The notes: a model not told the origin generated them from the letters alone. A DNA stretch of 64,000 nt from Nitrosomonas communis (GCF_001007935.1 NZ_CP011451.1:2232001-2296000), one strand, 5' to 3'. Counted from the first letter of the stretch, positions 18,555 to 28,174 are shown. Made by a program: numbers and translations.

Positions 18555-18749
18555 ATGGCAAAAGCAAATCCCATTCAAGTGCAAAAGTATTTATCAGGCA
18601 TGGATTATCCGGCAGATAAAGACGAAATTATAGATCACGCCAAAGACCAAGGTGCAGATAATGATGTAGTGCAAATACTCCAACAATTACCAGAGCGAGA
18701 CTACAAAACCGCAGCTGATGTTAGTAAAGCTATTGGTCAAATTGAATAA
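18555..18749 (+). CDS. DUF2795 domain protein
   Basis: A 64-residue protein, ATG preceded by AAGGAGGAG at good distance. Sequence VQKYLSGMDYPADKDEIIDH followed by AKDQGADNDVVQILQQLPER matches the DUF2795 family (small soluble proteins; helical bundle, related to stress-associated small proteins). Single gene, no operon partners. Function unknown. Confidence 0.8.
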   Translation: MAKANPIQVQKYLSGMDYPADKDEIIDHAKDQGADNDVVQILQQLPERDYKTAADVSKAIGQIE

Positions 18750-18850
18750 TTGTTTAATTACCCAAACTCATAATCATTGGTGAGATACAGTAGCAAATCC
18801 GCTTGCATGCAGCTCAGCTCTTTTGTAAGCGTAGCTTTGCCGGTAAGCGC

Positions 18851-19849
18851 TTAAGACCAAATAGCGCCGCCCTGATCAGCAAACGTGTATCGCTCAGGCA
18901 TGGGGCAGGGGCACGATAATGCTGTTACTTTATTGTTTATCCAGCTCACGATAAGGACTGGTCTGAATAAATACCTTGATTGCATTACATACCGAATGCT
19001 GCTGTCGCAGCTTTTTGCCGCACTGCTTATATAACTAGCAACGGATTCGCTGAGCTCAGGCAAGCTATAAACAAGCTGACCAGACGAGCAAGAAGAAATC
19101 ATCTGTTTCCTGGGCGCTGACACTTCTTCCAATGCCAAGCATGATACGCCGCGTAACTCATAGCCTAAGCGTTCCATCACTACCCCGAACCTGGCATGTA
19201 ACCAAGAGGGTTGAGTGTCGCGTAACGCTTTCACAGTTGTAATCCCAGTTGCATTCAGATGTTGGCTCAATTGTCGTCCGATACTTCATACCTCACCTAC
19301 TTCGATATTAGATAACCAAGCTTCGAATTGTTCATGTGGCATGGTTGAGAAATCGCACACACCATTAAAAGTGGGTTGTTTCTTGGCAATATGATTTGCT
19401 AGCTTTGCCAGCGTTTTAGTAGCGCCAAACCCTACACATACCGGCAAACTTGTCCACTGGCGTATACGATGACGTATTTTATGGCCAATGCTCATGGGTA
19501 TCGGCCAGAAGTTTGCCAAGCCATGCAGACCGAGAAAACATTCGTCAATGGAGTAGACTTCCACATGTGGGCTGAAATCACGAAGAATCGCCATCACTCG
19601 ATCTGACATATCGCCGTAAAGGGTATAAGTTGGATGAAAGCGCAACAATGCCATGCTGTTTTGCTAAGTCTTTGAGCCGGAACCATGGCGTGCCCATTTT
19701 GGCACCGAGTGCTTTGGCCTCATTGGAACGAGCAACCGCACAGCCATTATTATTGGAGAGCACCACCACTGGCCGATTGATCAGGTTCGGATTGAAGGCA
19801 CACTCACAGCTGACATAAAAATTATTCACGTCCACCAGAGAGCAAACAT
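18851..19849 (-). pseudogene. umuC: Y-family DNA polymerase V subunit UmuC, frameshifted
   Basis: Begins ATG 19849 (MFALVDVNNFYVSCE, the first catalytic Asp block). It slips frame near 19655 after FRLKDLAKQHGIVALSSN, continues as FSPHVEVYSIDECFLGLHG (SIDE catalytic motif) and GFGATKTLAKLANHIAKKQP, then slips or stops again near 19275. The rest (18851-19270) reads LNATGITTVKALRDTQPSWL, GYELRGVSCLALEEV. The C-terminus is altered. No umuD upstream. A second, shorter umuC fragment from the same region of the gene lies at 45.7-46.0 kb. Confidence 0.75.
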
Positions 19850-19950
19850 CGGCTGACTGATAGTAACGCTGTTTGAGGACATGAGGAGTACTTTAGTACA
19901 TAATGAGACCGACAGTATAAAGCACTCATTCAGCGAATAATAATGACGAT

Positions 19951-20079
19951 ATGCGTGGGCGTTTAGCCTGGGCTTATCCACGTGCCAACCTGATCAAGCG
20001 ATATCATGCGGTAACGATGCCCGGGATCGAGCCGCGCTATAACATCGCGCCTGCGACCGTAAAGTGGGTCATAATTTAA
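19951..20079 (+). pseudogene. SRAP/YedK (HMCES-like) N-terminal fragment
   Basis: Forty-two codons from ATG 19951: MRGRLAWAYPRANLIKRYHA then PGIEPRYNIAPAT and a TAA. EPRYNIAP is the SRAP family signature. The family starts Met-Cys-Gly-Arg and uses Cys2 to cross-link abasic sites; here codon 2 is CGT (Arg), so the catalytic residue is gone as well as the rest of the protein. It stands back-to-back with the umuC remnant. Confidence 0.6.
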
Positions 20080-20465
20080 TTGCCGTTGACAATAGCGTTA
20101 CCTACCCACTGCAGAAATTGCTGCCGCCCTGCCAGTAAATGCTTTTTTTGCTTCCTTGATAATAACTCGTCCTGCATTCAAGCTTTAATTTTAGGCTTAT
20201 GTATGCTTGCGTACAGATAAAGTCCGCTTCGAAGCGTACGCTAAAGTACTTCTTCGTTTTATAGAACCGGAGATAAAGAGCCCAAACACATTATGGGTGT
20301 TTTTAAAATTCCTAAATAAGAGGGCATTATGCCTTTGAATAAAGAAAAGGATGAGGGCACCGCGTAAAGATTAACGCAACCCCGGCGCGGCTGCATATTG
20401 ATTATTTTTAAGGGCACTTTTGATAGTTTTAATACACGTTTTTTGAGCGCGGAGGATTTATATTT
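20080..20465. other. Intergenic stretch before the alcohol dehydrogenase
   Basis: No gene recognised. It contains imperfect inverted sequence around CTTCGAAGCGTACG / GCTAAAGTACTTCTTCG (20228-20258) and a short ACAC...GTGT stem followed by TTTTT near 20290-20312. The last bases include GCGGAGGA, the ribosome-binding site for the next gene. Confidence 0.4.
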
Positions 20466-21695
20466 ATGAAAGCAGTTGTATTTCACGGCATTGGTGACAT
20501 CAGGCTCGAAGAGGTGCCGGAGCCGAAGATTGAAGAGCCGACAGATGCGATTGTGCGTTTAACGACCAGCGCGATTTGTGGCACGGATCTGCACTTTATT
20601 CGCGGCACTTTTTCAGGAATGCAGACGGGCACTATCTTAGGTCATGAGGGCGTCGGTATCATCGAAGAACTCGGCGCGGATGTGCGCAATTTGAGCGTTG
20701 GTGACCGCGTCGTCATTCCTTCGACTATAGCCTGCGGTTACTGCTCATACTGCCGAGCCGGCTATTACGCACAGTGCGACAACGCCAACCCGAACGGCAA
20801 GACCGCCGGGACAGCGTTTTTCGGCGGGCCACCGGCAGCGGGCAGTTTTCATGGCTTACAGGCTGAAAAGGCGAGAATTCCCTTCGCCAACGTCGGGCTG
20901 GTTAAACTGCCGCCTCAGGTAAGTGATGAGCAAGCCATTTTGCTTTCTGACATTTTCCCTACCGGCTATTTTGGCGCAGAACTGGCAGAAATTGAAGACG
21001 GAGATACGGTCGCGGTGTTTGGCTGCGGTCCGGTCGGACAATTCGCCATCGCCAGCGCAAAATTAATGGGCGCGGGAAGGATTTTCGCTGTCGACCGTGA
21101 GCCGTCACGACTCGAAATGGCCCGGACGCAGGGTGCCGAAGTCATCAATTTTGACGAGGAACATCCGGTCGAAACGATCCAACGATTGACGGGTGGAATC
21201 GGCGTTGACCGCGCCATCGACGCGGTCGGTGTGGACGCGGTGGCGGCGCACGAGGGACCGGCTGCCGAAGAAGCTGCTCAAAATAAAGAACAGTTTGACG
21301 AGCAGCTATCGCAGGTCGCGCCCCAAACGAATCCACAAGGTGAGAATTGGATTCCCGGGGACGCTCCTTCCCAAGCTCTGATGTGGGCACTTGAAGCGTT
21401 GTGTAAAGCCGGGACGCTCTCAATCATCGGCGTTTACCCGCCCGAGATGCAGAGTTTTCCGATCGGAAAAGCGATGAACAAAAACCTGACCATAAAGATG
21501 GGCAACTGCCATCACCGCAAATACATTCCGATGCTCGTCGATATGGTCAAAGCTGGCGAGATCGACCCTGTAGGAATTTTAACGCAAACCGTGCCGATGA
21601 CAAATGTGATTGACGCTTATAAAGCTTTCGATACGCGCCAACCCGGCTGGGTCAAGGTCGAACTCAAACCTGAGGCGAGCCAAAAAGAAGCTTAA
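20466..21695 (+). CDS. Zinc-dependent alcohol dehydrogenase (formaldehyde dehydrogenase-like MDR)
   Basis: A 409-residue medium-chain dehydrogenase. Catalytic zinc ligands Cys38 (AICGTDLHF) and His60-Glu61 (LGHEGVG); structural zinc cysteines in ACGYCSYCRAGYYAQC; NAD-binding GCGPVGQFAIA; FAVDREPSRLEMAR after it. An insertion of ~50 residues around AAHEGPAAEEAAQNKEQ and the overall length match glutathione-independent formaldehyde-dehydrogenase-like members. Likely cytosolic NAD-dependent oxidation of small alcohols or aldehydes. Codon use is somewhat GC-richer than adjacent IS-rich DNA, and the next gene, a dead TPP enzyme, has similar character; both may have arrived together. Confidence 0.85.
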   Translation: MKAVVFHGIGDIRLEEVPEPKIEEPTDAIVRLTTSAICGTDLHFIRGTFSGMQTGTILGHEGVGIIEELGADVRNLSVGDRVVIPSTIACGYCSYCRAGYYAQCDNANPNGKTAGTAFFGGPPAAGSFHGLQAEKARIPFANVGLVKLPPQVSDEQAILLSDIFPTGYFGAELAEIEDGDTVAVFGCGPVGQFAIASAKLMGAGRIFAVDREPSRLEMARTQGAEVINFDEEHPVETIQRLTGGIGVDRAIDAVGVDAVAAHEGPAAEEAAQNKEQFDEQLSQVAPQTNPQGENWIPGDAPSQALMWALEALCKAGTLSIIGVYPPEMQSFPIGKAMNKNLTIKMGNCHHRKYIPMLVDMVKAGEIDPVGILTQTVPMTNVIDAYKAFDTRQPGWVKVELKPEASQKEA

Positions 21696-21748
21696 AACTA
21701 AAGCAGAATACTCGTTCGACTATTTTGACCAAAAAACAAGGAAGAAAT

Positions 21749-22693
21749 ATGGCTAGAACTGCGGCGGATATTCTGGTTGAAAGACTGGCTAATTGGGGTG
21801 TGGAAGTAGTATTTGGCTTCCCGGCGACGGCATTAACGGGTAATAGAATCTTTGCGCACAAGGCAAGAGCAAATTCGCTTTATTCAAGTCAGGCATGAAG
21901 AAGCCGCTGCGGCTTATGGCTTGCGGTTATGCTAAATCCACAGGAAACTCGGCGTCTGCCTTGCCACATCAGGTCCCGGAGCAGTGTATCTTTTGAACGG
22001 GCTTTACGATGCGAAAAGCGATATCGTACCGGTTATCGCCATCACTGGACACACTTATCACGACTTGATCGGAACGTATTACCAGCAGGATATAAATGTC
22101 CCAGCGTTGTACGCGGACGTTGCGCTTTATAACAGCCAATTGTGCAGCATGTCACTGCTGTTACTGACATGGCTTGCCGGCTGGCTTTGGCCGAACGAGG
22201 TGTCGCGCACATCAATTTTCCGATTGATTTGCAGGAAGCTGCTTTAAAAGACGACGATCCCGATGATGAAAACACAGGAGCACACTTCTGCCGTTTGGAT
22301 GAAAGCCGTTCTAGCTCCTTCATCAGACGAGATAAAACGCGCGGCTTCGGTTCTGAATGAAGGGAGCAAAACCGCGATTGTGTGCGGCAGGGCGCATTGG
22401 ACTGCGGCGAACTCATCGAAGAAATCGCCGAAAAATTAGCTGCTCCTGTCATGAAAGCTTTTCTCGGCAGAGCCGTTGTTCCGGATGATTCGCCGTTTAC
22501 GACCGGCGGGATTGGTCTGTTGGGTACATTACCGTCTGAGCTGGCAATGGAAGAATGCGATTCGCTTTTAATCATCGGTTCGAATATGCTGTATGTGAAT
22601 TATTATCCGAAAGCCGGACAAGCTAGAGCCGTCCAGATTGATTCCGACCCGTCTCATTTGGGTTGGCGCTACAGATCGAAGCCGGTTTGGTAG
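21749..22693 (+). pseudogene. Thiamine-pyrophosphate enzyme (pyruvate oxidase/acetolactate synthase-like), broken
   Basis: ATG 21749 gives ARTAADILVERLANWGVEVV then FGFPATALTG. Later pieces are scattered over frames: YLLNGLYDAKSDIVPVIAIT, GTYYQQDINVPALYADVALY, ADMACRLALAERGVAHINFP-like text, LAAPVMKAFLGRAVVPDDSP and ECDSLLIIGSNMLYVNYYP. All are in the correct order for a PoxB-type TPP enzyme N-terminal and middle domain. At least four frameshifts, and the C-terminal PP domain is missing after 22693. Lies 53 bp after the alcohol dehydrogenase in the same direction. Confidence 0.7.
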
Positions 22694-22826
22694 GTGACGC
22701 CCGCGCTAGGCTAGAAGCTCTTTTGCCGCTGATTGAAAGAAAGAATGATCGCTTGTTATGTCAATGAAGTGATGATCGATAGTTGCACCATCATTAGTAA
22801 CGCGTTAGACCATAGGTTGGGAAATC

Positions 22827-23486
22827 GTGAAAATATTACTTGCAGAACCCGAACGTGAGCAGTCCCAAGGGGAAGAGATCGCCAACAGCATCAGCCACGG
22901 TATAGGATTGGTCTCAGCACTTGTGGCAACTCCATTTCTTATTATGCATGCAGTGCAGCACCCTGATACGAAATTCATTACCGGTGCGAGCCTCTTCATG
23001 GCAACGATGGTGCTGCTTTATCTTGCTTCTACTCTCTATCATGCCCTGCCGCGAGGCAAGGCCAAGCGTGTGTTTAAGATTGTCGAACACTGCGCGATCT
23101 TTCTCCTTATCGCCGGCACCTACACGCCGTTCACGCTTGGCGTGCTTCATGGCGCATGGGGCTGGACGCTCCTTGGGATCGTCTGGAGTCTTGCTGCAAT
23201 TGGGGTGGCACTGAAGGTGTCTGATAAGATGCACAACCCCATCATTTCTACCAGTCTTTATCTGCTTATGGGATGGCTCATTTTGATCGCAATTTATCCG
23301 TTGTATACCCGCATACCTGTCTCCGGTCTACTATGGCTGGTTGCAGGAGGCATCGCCTACACTGTTGGCGTGTTCTTTTTCGTGACCGATTCGCGCTTTC
23401 GATATGGTCACTTCCTCTGGCATTTATTTGTAATGATGGGTACTGCATGCCATTACTTTGCGGTGCTCTGGTATGCGGCCTCCTAA
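22827..23486 (+). CDS. trhA: TrhA/hemolysin III-family membrane protein (PAQR-like)
   Basis: A 219-residue protein starting at GTG 22827, with seven hydrophobic segments. Family metal-site motifs: EIANSISHGIGLVSA near residue 20, LYLASTLYHAL near residue 65, LLIAGTYTPFTLGVL, and at the end HFLWHLFVMMGTACHYFAV with conserved His residues. These match the YqfA/TrhA branch of the hemolysin III (PAQR) superfamily, inner-membrane proteins linked to membrane-energetics homeostasis. The old name hemolysin is not evidence of toxicity. Intact and alone. Confidence 0.85.
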   Translation: MKILLAEPEREQSQGEEIANSISHGIGLVSALVATPFLIMHAVQHPDTKFITGASLFMATMVLLYLASTLYHALPRGKAKRVFKIVEHCAIFLLIAGTYTPFTLGVLHGAWGWTLLGIVWSLAAIGVALKVSDKMHNPIISTSLYLLMGWLILIAIYPLYTRIPVSGLLWLVAGGIAYTVGVFFFVTDSRFRYGHFLWHLFVMMGTACHYFAVLWYAAS

Positions 23487-23551
23487 CACAGTGTTGTGAT
23501 CAAATAGTAGAGTGAGCAGATGATGCGTCTGCTGCTTTTTCACGGTTGTAA

Positions 23552-23655
23552 GGGGGGCGATAGCGTGGAGCTTATCCCGCTTAAGCCCAACTCTACTTGG
23601 CTTGAGCTCTCAATCTCATCAGCCGGGCCACCGACCATGTATCTAGTGATGATTT
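23552..23655. repeat. R1 dispersed repeat, copy C (3' half only)
   Basis: GGGGCGATAGCGTGGAGCTT then CCCGCTTAAGCCCAACTCTA and GGCTTGAGCTC, as in copy E, with the CTTAAGCC/GGCTTGAG stem intact. The 5' GC-rich half is absent. Confidence 0.65.
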
Positions 23656-23763
23656 AGTAACGGCATAGACCTCTGCTCGACGGCTTGTCGTCATTCGCAG
23701 GTGTTGCGTGACCGGACTGGTGAGCTTATTCTTTAGCCTTGTACATAAAGTAAGGAGATTTTT

Positions 23764-24216
23764 ATGTCAGAAAGAATCAATCTTGGTAAATCCGCTCCAG
23801 CACTCTATCAGGCAGTCATGGGCCTTGAGAAGCTATCGGCTGAAGCCGTTGCTTCTGCAAATATCCCGATTGGCTTTGCACATCTGTTGCGCCTTCGTGC
23901 ATCCTAACTCAACCAGTGCGCGTTTTGTGTCAGGATGCATACTCGAGATGCCCTATCCAGCGGCGAGTCAAGCGACCGCATAAGTGTCTTGCCAGCTTGG
24001 CGGGAAACTGAGTATTTTACCGAAAAGGAACGCTCATCATTGGCACTGGTAGAAGCAATTACCTTGATCTCTGACGGGCAAGTGCCAGATGCCGTCTATG
24101 AGCAAGCAGTGGCAAATCTGTCAAAAGATGAAGTATCGGCTATCGAGTGGCTGTCGGTAGTCATCAATGCCTGGAATCGTGTTGCCATTTCCAGCCGTTA
24201 TCCTGTGAAGGCGTGA
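23764..24216 (+). pseudogene. Carboxymuconolactone decarboxylase/AhpD-like protein with one nonsense codon
   Basis: ATG 23764 follows AAGGAG. Reading INLGKSAPALYQAVMGLEKL ... HLLRLRAS then TAA (23905-23907), and on in the same frame: LNQCAFCVRMHTRDAL with the redox CxxC (CAFC), then LPAWRETEYFTEKERSSLAL and VINAWNRVAISSRYPV. A CAA-to-TAA change just before the active site is the only defect. Intact length (~150 residues) fits the CMD/AhpD alkylhydroperoxidase family. Confidence 0.75.
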
Positions 24217-24332
24217 GCATGACTGATGCTTCATTCAAGCCGAAGCCGTTGCTCGGTTCGGCTCAGTTCAGGCGTTGAGCATGGCAATTTCAACAACTGC
24301 AATAATCAAAATCTTGCTGATAAGAGATATAC

Positions 24333-24804
24333 GATGAACTATTGTCAATAAAACCGGCGAAATCAGACTGCCTGAAAACTATAGGTCGCATTGGAGTTCA
24401 TTTAGGCTCATGGGTGATTAATAATGCCAAAGCACCAGGTTACGGTTTCCTGATGTTTACACACAGCCGGAGGTAGTCAAGGTATTTCTTGAAACTGGCC
24501 AATTTCCCGATGGTATAGTCTTAATAAAGGAAGTCCGCAAGATCATCTCACGCACACTGACCACTGGACCGGCGGTATGGGCAGGCGATACGCCTGTCTG
24601 GTTTGTGATGATCAAGGACACAAAAGGCCGTTTCAAAGACAGTGCCAACTGGGAAGAAAGTTGGGGATGGGCGTTGTTTGAAGCCCAAACCGGAACATTA
24701 ATACACCCAAAGGCTATCTGGAAAATTATCTTCCCTGCCATGTGCCGGCAAAACAAACTGACTGGATATATATCGAAGGCTATCCTACCCTCAGACCACA
24801 ATAG
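24333..24804 (+). pseudogene. Cytochrome P460, frameshifted and with altered haem motif
   Basis: Fragments in order: GEIRLPENYRSHW, then VHLGSWVINNAKAPGYGF, DVYTQPEVVKVFLETGQFPD, WAGDTPVWFVMIKDTKGRFK, NWEESWGWALFEAQTGT, and finally CHVPAKQTDWIYIEGYPTL ending in TAG at 24802. This is cytochrome P460 along its length, an enzyme family acting on hydroxylamine/nitric oxide in ammonia oxidisers. At least three frameshifts. The haem site at 24727-24741 reads Tyr-Leu-Pro-Cys-His, where the family has Cys-x-x-Cys-His; one TGT-to-TAT change explains it. No usable start codon. Confidence 0.7.
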
Positions 24805-25121
24805 ATATCCTGGAGAACCATTTCATTCAGAAATAATACCAGCAACAACGCCTGGACAATCAACATAAAAGGAGCAAAAATTGAGAGACATGGGGGGCTT
24901 TACTATGAGGGCCTTATTTTGCCGAGAGAACCTGGGCTCGATAGGCGAGGGTTACAGCCCCTGTGAAGGGGTGCGCAGGCCGGGCAATGAACTAACAGTG
25001 GTGTTCACCAGTCCATGCTTTGTCGAAGAATACGCATTCCGATCCGCGATTAGATTGATGAGGCTGAGGACATCGTGCGGTGATCTGTATCCACTCATTT
25101 TTATCAACAAAGGAGAACACC

Positions 25122-25538
25122 ATGTTTACTAGATTTCTGTACGGGGCTGCCTTGGCAGCGCTCTCTGCAAACGCAGCTTCAGTCGATAACTTGCCCACAG
25201 ATAAATCCAAGGTAACGGTCGTCTTTGATCACGCTCTCCCGAATGTGCCCGGCAAGAGCATGAAAGGCGTGCTAGTCGAATACCAGCCGGGTGGCTCATC
25301 GCCAGCACATACCCATCCAAAGTCGGCTTTCATCTATGCAACGGTACTTGAGGGGGAAATTCGTAGCAAAGTCAATGACGGTCCGGAAAAGGTTTATCGC
25401 GCTGGCGAGAACTTCGCTGAATTACCTGGCGATCATCATGGCGTCAGCGCAAATAATAGCAAGACTCAACCTGCACGCCTGTTGGCCGTCTTTATCGTCG
25501 ATACCAACGAAAAAGACCTCGTCACGAATGACAAATAA
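25122..25538 (+). CDS. Secreted single-domain cupin
   Basis: A 138-residue protein; ATG 25122 has AAGGAG 9-14 bp upstream. The N-terminal ~18 residues (FTRFLYGAALAALSANAA) form a signal peptide, so periplasmic. Cupin motif 1 is YQPGGSSPAHTHPKSAFIYA (metal-binding His-x-His), followed by VLEGEIRSKV; motif 2 is ELPGDHHGVSANNS. Similar periplasmic cupins are widespread in proteobacteria and of unknown substrate. Intact; no partner gene. Confidence 0.8.
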   Translation: MFTRFLYGAALAALSANAASVDNLPTDKSKVTVVFDHALPNVPGKSMKGVLVEYQPGGSSPAHTHPKSAFIYATVLEGEIRSKVNDGPEKVYRAGENFAELPGDHHGVSANNSKTQPARLLAVFIVDTNEKDLVTNDK

Positions 25539-25838
25539 TGAAAGAACGGAGTCTTGCAATCACTACCCTGCCTCTAAAGAGTAAGGCTGGATTGCAGGAG
25601 GAAATAAGGTATAAATAGGGCAGTAAAAATGTACCACTGATGGGCGCTAATTTTGCATGAATAGCAAAATAAAAGTACCAGTCTAAAGCCTGTAAGCTAA
25701 TGCGAGTAGCATCAAGTGAGAGGGAAGATGTATTCAGTGGCTCATAATAGTTCTATTACACATTGGCTGAATAGGCATCCTCTCCTATGTTGATAGAATA
25801 GTAAGTCCTACCAAGCTATTCATAACAAAGGAGAAGCC

Positions 25839-26207
25839 ATGAAAATAAGCGAAGATAAAAAATCTATAAGCTTGTCACTCAATGGAACATTGTCTGCACA
25901 CGAGCTGACAACGCTAATAGCAGAGCTTGCAGTTGTCAGAGCAAACATGCTTCCTGAAGTGCCAAAAACACCGCCAGTTAAAAGTGATGGAAGTATGTCT
26001 GTGCAAGACGATCCGCGGCTAGTCATTGTAAAACTCAAAGATGGCAAAATCAGATTCGGGTTCAGGAATGCAGGACTCGGCTGGCTTGTCTTTAACATTC
26101 CCAGCAAAAAAGCTTGCACCATCCGTGACTACCTCATTGCCAACACTCAACCAAGCGCTAGTGATCTCTTCATAAATAACAACAGAGACAAAAACACGCT
26201 TCAATGA
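25839..26207 (+). CDS. Hypothetical protein
   Basis: A 122-residue protein, ATG preceded by AAAGGAGAAG. The N-terminus is MKISEDKKSISLSLNGTLSA and the middle has PRLVIVKLKDGKIRFGFRN then LGWLVFNIPSKKACTIRDYL. No signal peptide or membrane segment; it looks like a small alpha/beta domain. I do not recognise the family. The next gene has a similar leader (ACAAAGGAAAAACT) and size, and both may be cargo genes. Confidence 0.6.
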   Translation: MKISEDKKSISLSLNGTLSAHELTTLIAELAVVRANMLPEVPKTPPVKSDGSMSVQDDPRLVIVKLKDGKIRFGFRNAGLGWLVFNIPSKKACTIRDYLIANTQPSASDLFINNNRDKNTLQ

Positions 26208-26388
26208 TTTAGAAAAGTTGTCGCCAACAATAGTTAATGGATTCCTCCATAATTAATCTTCTCGGTCCCGCTGTAGTATTGAACTTTCCATGATTTCTAA
26301 TATCCAGATACCCTGTGCTTAGGATTGGTGGCCCGATGCCGATAAAGTACGAAGTTCCACCAGCTATTCAATTAACAAAGGAAAAACT

Positions 26389-26706
26389 ATGGAAAAACCA
26401 TCTCCCTTCAAAATAGGCATGGTCTGGTACTATCGCGAAGATTACAATGCCATCCTCAGAATTATGACTGATAGTCATAAGCTGCCCGAAAGCTTCGACA
26501 TATGGCTCGCTGAAGCAGAACAAGATGAGGACAATCTTACGCAGGATGGCTATACCGTCGTGCGCACCCGTATCGATCCCGAAACGTTTCTTGGTTGGTG
26601 CCGCTCGCAAGGCCTGAATGCCGATTTCGAGGCACGCATGGGCTTTGCCAACTTCATTGTGAAACAAAGCGCAGGAAGTAACATATTTAACGTGAGTTCG
26701 ACATAA
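26389..26706 (+). CDS. Hypothetical protein, C-terminus altered by MITE insertion
   Basis: A 105-residue protein (MEKPSPFKIGMVWYYREDYN), soluble, with YNAILRIMTDSHKLPESFDI and VRTRIDPETFLGWCRSQGLN. No recognised family, although the pattern resembles small conserved hypothetical proteins with a Trp-rich core. The last five codons (NVSST, then TAA) lie inside the MITE that starts at 26690, so the original C-terminus has been replaced. Confidence 0.6.
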   Translation: MEKPSPFKIGMVWYYREDYNAILRIMTDSHKLPESFDIWLAEAEQDEDNLTQDGYTVVRTRIDPETFLGWCRSQGLNADFEARMGFANFIVKQSAGSNIFNVSST

Positions 26707-26860
26707 GAATCATTACATCACGGCTGGAAGAGCTTGAGGGATTCTGATATCAAGTGATGAGGATTTATTCTCATGAAGAAGGATGAAACTCTTCTTCAAA
26801 ATCAATTTATCATAAGGAGCTCAGACTCCTTTTGCTGCTTTTCTTATCCCGGACTCACGT
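26690..26860. mobile_element. IS982-derived MITE, copy 1 (171 bp)
   Basis: Both ends match the resident IS982 element: ACGTGAGTTCGACATAAGAA at 26690 and TTTCTTATCCCGGACTCACG ending at 26860 (one variant block). The subterminal piece GGCTGGAAGAGCTTGAGGGA corresponds to 5930-5947 of the full IS. The transposase gene is absent. A second whole copy is at 34381-34546, inverted. Confidence 0.75.
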
Positions 26861-26946
26861 TAATTAAAAACAGACCATTTGTACTGGTTTAAAATTAAAA
26901 GATTCGATCGATTTTCTGCCTGCACTACCCAACATGGAGACCAAGC

Positions 26947-27930
26947 ATGCGAAACATTTTTTTCATCTTTATTTTAAGCTGCATAGTTATATTCAATTGT
27001 GCTGGTCAAACTCTTGAAAATGGTAGCGGCTCTGTGCCACTGGTCCAATGTGGTGATGTTACAAGTCGAAAACACCTGAATATCCTATCTATCAATCTCC
27101 TTTTCTCTGAAGTTGAAACGCGTAATCAGCGTTTAGATGCTATTGCTGAGTTTGCAGCAAAAACACCTGTCGATGTCATTCTTCTTCAAGAAGTGGTTGA
27201 TGGTGCCCTAGTTCATACGACTAATAGTGCGCTAGATCTCCAAGAAAAGCTTCGGGCTCAAACGCACAACTATGACTTACATACGGCATTCGAAGTTGGA
27301 TTGTCAGGCCTACTGGTAGTAGCCAATGCAGTGCTGAGTCGCTGTGAAATTGATTACGAGATATCCAAGCGCTTGCCGCACGCTTCTGAATTGGAATTTC
27401 TGGGACATGACATTAAATTGCGTAGAAACGTGATGATGACACGTATTAATATTCCCGGTTCTGGGAAACTGAATATTTATAATACTCATCTTTGTGCAAA
27501 GTGTGCTGCGCATGAGCTCAATGCCCAGTTGGATGTTTTACTCCCATTCATTGATGAGATAGAGGGGCTTTTCCCCCAGGGTAATCCTGTGATTCTTGGT
27601 GGAGATTTCAATATCGACCATTTCCGCATTGCTCCCTTCGAGGAGCGTCCTTTCTATGAAAGAATTATTAATGCTGGCTTTACCGATGCTTATGCTCAAG
27701 ATAGACCCTTGGAAGATTTATGTGCAGAAGGTGGTCAGCCTGACATACACTGTACAGTAGGGGTTTCCACCTTGGATGTGGGAGCTGCTGCTAGACGCAT
27801 TGATTATATTTTTGTCAAGAAGGTAAAGGGCGTACTTGAAAGTCGTGTTGTTTTTAACACTCTTGTTGATCCAAATCAGCCTACTGTATCCGATCATGCT
27901 GGTGTCTTTGTTTCAATAGCCTTGCCATAA
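26947..27930 (+). CDS. Secreted endonuclease/exonuclease/phosphatase-family hydrolase
   Basis: A 327-residue protein with an N-terminal export signal (FFIFILSCIVIFNCAGQ; a Cys at residue 18 makes a weak lipobox). EEP-fold motifs in order: ILSINLLF (Asn), VDVILLQEVV (catalytic Glu), KLNIYNTHL, NPVILGGDFNID (Asp/Asn), RRIDYIFV and VSDHAGVFVSI (catalytic Asp-His). This is the Mg-dependent EEP superfamily, which includes sphingomyelinase-like phosphodiesterases and nucleases; the substrate cannot be told. Four cysteines (CAKC and two near the C-terminus) may form disulfides. Intact, standing alone between a MITE and repeat R2. Confidence 0.8.
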   Translation: MRNIFFIFILSCIVIFNCAGQTLENGSGSVPLVQCGDVTSRKHLNILSINLLFSEVETRNQRLDAIAEFAAKTPVDVILLQEVVDGALVHTTNSALDLQEKLRAQTHNYDLHTAFEVGLSGLLVVANAVLSRCEIDYEISKRLPHASELEFLGHDIKLRRNVMMTRINIPGSGKLNIYNTHLCAKCAAHELNAQLDVLLPFIDEIEGLFPQGNPVILGGDFNIDHFRIAPFEERPFYERIINAGFTDAYAQDRPLEDLCAEGGQPDIHCTVGVSTLDVGAAARRIDYIFVKKVKGVLESRVVFNTLVDPNQPTVSDHAGVFVSIALP

Positions 27931-28174
27931 TTAGAAGGGTATACGGCTTTGATATTGAGTTAAAAAATCATCGCGGTAGTTCAATTCTTGAGCTAAAGAT
28001 TTAAATGGTGTTGAACTCGGTTCAACAGAATCAAGATCAGGCGCTTTTTTAATTCTCACGTTAAAGAAAATACAATTCCCTGCTTATTATGCTGATATCT
28101 GGGATAATTGCGGATGAAAAAAACTCTACAGTCAGCCTCTTCATCCGCAACCAACACGGCTGGGCGCCTATTTA

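Noticed and set aside
20466..22693. Alcohol dehydrogenase plus TPP enzyme as a working pathway
   Set aside because: The TPP enzyme is multiply frameshifted and truncated, so no joint function can be claimed.
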